Source: Nematostella vectensis (lineage: Eukaryota > Cnidaria > Anthozoa > Actiniaria > Edwardsiidae). From it: DNA of 64,000 nucleotides. The stretch's first letter is position 1. Each line of letters starts with the position of its first letter. The notes beneath the pieces were generated by a model. The model did no database searches and had not been told where the DNA came from. It saw nothing but the letters and a program-made list of their open reading frames with translations. The DNA lies in contig NC_064035.1 of assembly GCF_932526225.1 (NCBI RefSeq), positions 3,161,501 to 3,225,500 of the forward strand, in the 5' to 3' direction. The translations under genes were made by a program, and so were the position numbers. Of this stretch, positions 60,423 to 64,000 are shown piece by piece.

Positions 60423-63358
60423 TGCATAAACCAGGTGTAAGGTGTAGATGGGGTATTACAACGGCGCATCTCAAGGTATTCCACGATTACTGGCCAAGAG
60501 CTCTGAATACGTAACTTATTCTATAGCAAAGGGTATAGGCCGTGGTTAATAATACAGAGGTTCGTATCTTAGGATAAACTGCAGTCACCGGAAAGAGCCT
60601 GAATAGGTAATTAGTAGAGGGGGGAGGGCTGTGGTGATATACATAGCTACTGTTCGTGTCTAATGGTATATGCCCGCGTCCGCGCTAGTCTTTAAATACT
60701 CCGACTAGAGAAATGAATTAACGAGAATAGGGAACATAGATTATAATACTAACAAATATCTCTCATGGGCATATTACGTTAATTGACCATGTACTGATAC
60801 CAAATAACACCTAATGGAAAACAAGATGTTCACTTACAGTTGAATCACCGCAAAGACGAGGATGATAATCGATCTTGTGGAATGATACTTGTGAATCAAA
60901 TAAATATTTTTATATTAGCAGTAAGATTGATGAACTCAGTTAATACATATAAACGCCAGATTATACTCGACCTTTCTCCTCTCTCTCTCCTCTCTTGCGA
61001 TCAGGTTGAGCTAATGGTTTATCAGTTACTCGTAGGCTTTCAGTATCTGCTAGCATTTTACTCGCTAGACATTTTTGTGTTTCTATATATAAAAAAAAAA
61101 CACCATGCTGCCCCTGTGGTCAATGTTGCTGCCTTTCAAAAGAGTACCATCACGGACACCACCACCACTGATGATGCCGAAATAACATGACGAACCGAAG
61201 AACTGCTTTAGATAAAGGCTCTGTGGTAGTTACCTTTGTGAAAGTCCCAAAATATTAATGACATATCAGGCGAACAATACGCTATACTGAGACCTAGATC
61301 TACTCTAGGGTTTACTATTGATTTTATCCTGATTCTCAACTAATCATACCATGTTAACGGTTTCTTTGAATAAAAATACTCCCCCTGGTGGACACTACGG
61401 TAACTTGGGTATCATGCCGCTCACGCGCCATCCGCAGCTATTATTCTCAACCTTATCCCACATCACATCGGTACTCCGCCACGATCCTATCTTGTTATAG
61501 GCTAGTTATATCACATAATGTATTGATTACTATTATTAATTAAGGCATTATTACTCGAAGATTGTCGCGGTAGCCTGGTGGTTGCTTGGCGTGACCTTTT
61601 TTTTCTTTTGTACACTTACAACTGCTCGAAATGGACTGTGTGTATTGGTATTTATTGATCTAATTGATTGTTTCGAGGAGTGGATCAGATAGATTAATTC
61701 TCAGTCTAATTAAGAGCCCAAAACCTTTCTAAGATTACAATATCTGCGGTAGTCGGCATTTTTATTGTTAGGTTTCACGTGATAAGATTTGACAGCCTTT
61801 GACAGGTTTTTTCCCTTTTTTGGCATTGATCGTTGGTTGATTTTTGTCTTATTTTGTCTATGGACCCCTATGCTAGTGCAAAGGATATTAGTTGCCATTC
61901 CCATTAGCATTTCTATACCCTACAAAAACGAAAATAACAACAAGCCGAAAATACCTTATTGTTGTTCATATATTAAGAGTCAGCGTTGATTCTATGTTAA
62001 GGACCCTGTAGGGTTTTGTGGCGTCTTCGTGAGCTCGTGCTTCCCCAGATCACATTCCAAACATAGTTCTCTTCGACAAAGAAAGCGCCGCACCGCCAAC
62101 AGTCTATTGGTTTTACAGATGTCCCAATCCTTCACTAAGCCAAATGATGTTTTAAACAGGCGATGCAGCGCTTTAAAGTTCTCGTCTTGTCTGAAAAAGG
62201 ACACACACGAAATATCCCGAGTACAGCTCGCTCGGATGTTCTTGGCCAAAACATCCGAAAAAAATATCATGAGCCGAATGCGTCCTTTGAAGGCCTGATC
62301 TGCAAAGTGACACCGTGGATGCAAATTCTGCCTTATTCGGGTTTCGCTGACCCCTTGGGCTTCACTATATTTGAAAAGAAAACATAGACAAGTGTAGAAG
62401 CGCAAACAATATTCCTTGAGTCACATTTCCTCCTGTATAAATAAAGACAGCTCGTAGGTAAGGTCACAGGGTGTGATTCGGACTGGGGGGAAGCTGTGAA
62501 TTAGTGTGTTTTTCTAATTCAACTATAGCCTAAGGATAAAATGGAGCTTTGCGCTGAGTTTCAGTTCATTGATTTCTTTTAAACCAGTTGCAGATGTCAT
62601 TCAGATACGTTTATACTCGGGCATAAAATGGGGGCTGAAAGGCTGTGGTTGAACGCGATTTCCTTATTCCTCTGGTAGGAAGGGCTGGATGAAGAACAGT
62701 CTTTCTCTTTTGGAAACTTCTTCGAGGCTCGGGTTCTAAGGCTCGACAAACCGCGTTTACTTTTTCCATAGTCATAAAACCACAGTCGAAATTTGGGCGG
62801 ATAGCCCACTGAACTTTTTCAAGAAATGTGGCCGTCCAATCCAGATATACAAGTATATGCGAAATATGTTATAGTCGTCTGCCGCCTTCCTTGATTGGAG
62901 AGGAGATTTTTTCTTACTATCGAGTTTGTGTAGATTTTGAGGTTATTAAGTGTTATGTCATAGGAATGGCGCTAAAGGGGGAGTATGTATGTGTACAAAA
63001 TAATCTACCCCAGCACCGTCTGCTCACAACACGATACAGCGTTTGCTTATCCCTGTGACTATTTTTAAAAGAGCCACAAATTCTATGTCAAGGCGTTCTG
63101 ATCACCATAGGTTCAAGGCAAATGGATTATCAGAGGTGTAGATAAAGTTAGAGAAAAATATAGGCTCTACCGCTACTAAAGATAGATGCCATCGTATAGT
63201 TTCATGAAGATCGTCTCGAGGCTTAAGCTGACAAATCGGTGGCTCTCCCAGCATGTTCAGCACATTTCCATGTACTATAGAGAGGTTTGCTTATACTCCA
63301 ATCCCTGATGGCCAAATAATTAGACCTTGATTGGGTTTTCGTTTCCTTGTGTTTATAG
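60423..63358. other. Region downstream of AAAS
   Basis: No gene could be supported. The opposing open frames at 61992-62405 (-) and 62163-62387 (+) overlap each other and show no known motif. CTGTATAAATAAAGACAGC near 62433, followed by CTCGTAGGTAAGG, could be a TATA-like element and a donor of a non-coding first exon, but nothing confirms it. Confidence 0.4.
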
Positions 63359-63610
63359 GGTTATGTTGATGCTTTTATAACGCGTGGACACAGCAAGGAA
63401 AGCCTTTACATGTGCGCCGAGTTATTAAAGGATAAAGACCTTACAATGCACGATAATCGCGCTTCACTGGGCTACTGCGCAGTCTACTGTGCGATCAACA
63501 CTCGTTTTTACTGGCATGAAGAAAACACCCTGCGCTTCGTTTACATGCATTCCATGCTATCGGAACTGTTAAATCAAACTCCCTTGCGAGGGCAGACTAG
63601 ACTATCCTAA
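63359..63610 (+). CDS. Exon-like ORF of unknown function
   Basis: The frame opens right after a good acceptor (GTTTCCTTGTGTTTATAG at 63358) and runs 83 codons to TAA. It reads GYVDAFITRGHSKESLYMCA, then LLKDKDLTMHDNRASLGYCA and later HEENTLRFVYMHSMLSELLN. Composition looks like a helical, soluble protein. An in-frame ATG lies at 63410. I do not recognise the family. It may be the last exon of a gene whose other exons I could not find, or a small independent ORF. Confidence 0.35.
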   Translation, partial: GYVDAFITRGHSKESLYMCAELLKDKDLTMHDNRASLGYCAVYCAINTRFYWHEENTLRFVYMHSMLSELLNQTPLRGQTRLS

Positions 63611-64000
63611 ACAAATCTTTGCTGGGCTCTATCATGTATCTAATATCTGTTTAATCCCTTCCTTCTCCCCAATTACTGTAAATAGGAACACGAGGTACTG
63701 CGAATTTGAGATTTTATGCTTTTGATATGTGGTCATTCCAAAGAGTTAGATTTAGCTGCAGTGTTTTTGGTCTGGGATTCGGGATGTTGGGTATGGCACA
63801 GAGGGCTATCGTTCGGCGTCTGAGAGAGGGAGGAAATGAGATGATAAATCGATCCCTCTTTCTAAGTGCGTGCGAACCACATCCGTGATAAAGCGCATCA
63901 TTCACACCCTGGAATAGGAAAGTGCTCAAGATAACTCTATTATCGATTTCTATATAAAGCAACGGACTGAAATGTTAGTAAATCCCGCGAATTATTTTAA
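63611..64000. other. Terminal stretch without recognised features
   Basis: Only short overlapping frames on both strands, none recognisable. Confidence 0.4.

Noticed and set aside
61992-62405. A 137-residue minus-strand frame
   Set aside because: It overlaps equally open plus-strand frames. No start context, splice partner or family resemblance was found.

Overview
This is a window of an intron-rich animal genome. No prokaryotic, plasmid, phage or CRISPR features were seen. Gene structures and protein sequences are close to vertebrate orthologues. There is a tRNA-derived SINE and many small inverted-repeat elements. My best guess is a cnidarian, probably an anthozoan, but this is inference and no search was possible.

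Layout. 1-6032 (+) holds the last 11 exons of DDX23/PRP28, a spliceosomal DEAD-box helicase. 8314-12292 (-) is a three-exon COX7A-type subunit or assembly factor of the respiratory chain. It sits head to head, about 430 bp apart, with 12720-31467 (+), a complete separase (ESPL1) gene. Its 29 exons join in phase at every junction into 2086 codons and carry the His/Cys catalytic pair. 33562-34131 (-) and 37576-37971 (-) are two intronless, related bHLH transcription factors. 41741-42100 (+) is an unidentified exon-like ORF truncated by a 1.1-kb inverted-repeat transposon. 43329-60422 (+) is a complete aladin (AAAS, nuclear pore) gene of 17 in-phase exons and 519 codons. A further exon-like ORF lies at 63359-63610 (+). 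The rest is intergenic or intronic DNA.

The outstanding feature is the introns. Many contain minisatellites whose units are copies of, or closely match, the splice junction next to them. ESPL1 intron 26 is the clearest case. Its 5' part is about 12 copies of the exon-26/donor junction. The rest is about 20 copies of a branch-site, pyrimidine-tract and acceptor module running into exon 27. AAAS intron 15 ends in about 59 copies of a 50-bp unit, each ending in CAG, and the last CAG is the real acceptor of exon 16. Similar junction-anchored repeats occur in DDX23, COX7A, ESPL1 introns 3, 13, 19 and 24, and AAAS introns 8, 15 and 16. Inverted-repeat elements with clear target duplications have landed inside two of these arrays, which dates the arrays as older.

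Apart from chromosomal neighbourhood the genes share no obvious pathway. DDX23 acts in splicing, COX7A in respiration, separase in sister-chromatid separation, aladin at the nuclear pore, and the bHLH genes in transcription. Long repeat-spanning ORFs (84-bp, 57-bp, 18-bp and 36-bp units, all but one a multiple of three) are artefacts of repeat periodicity and were not called as genes.
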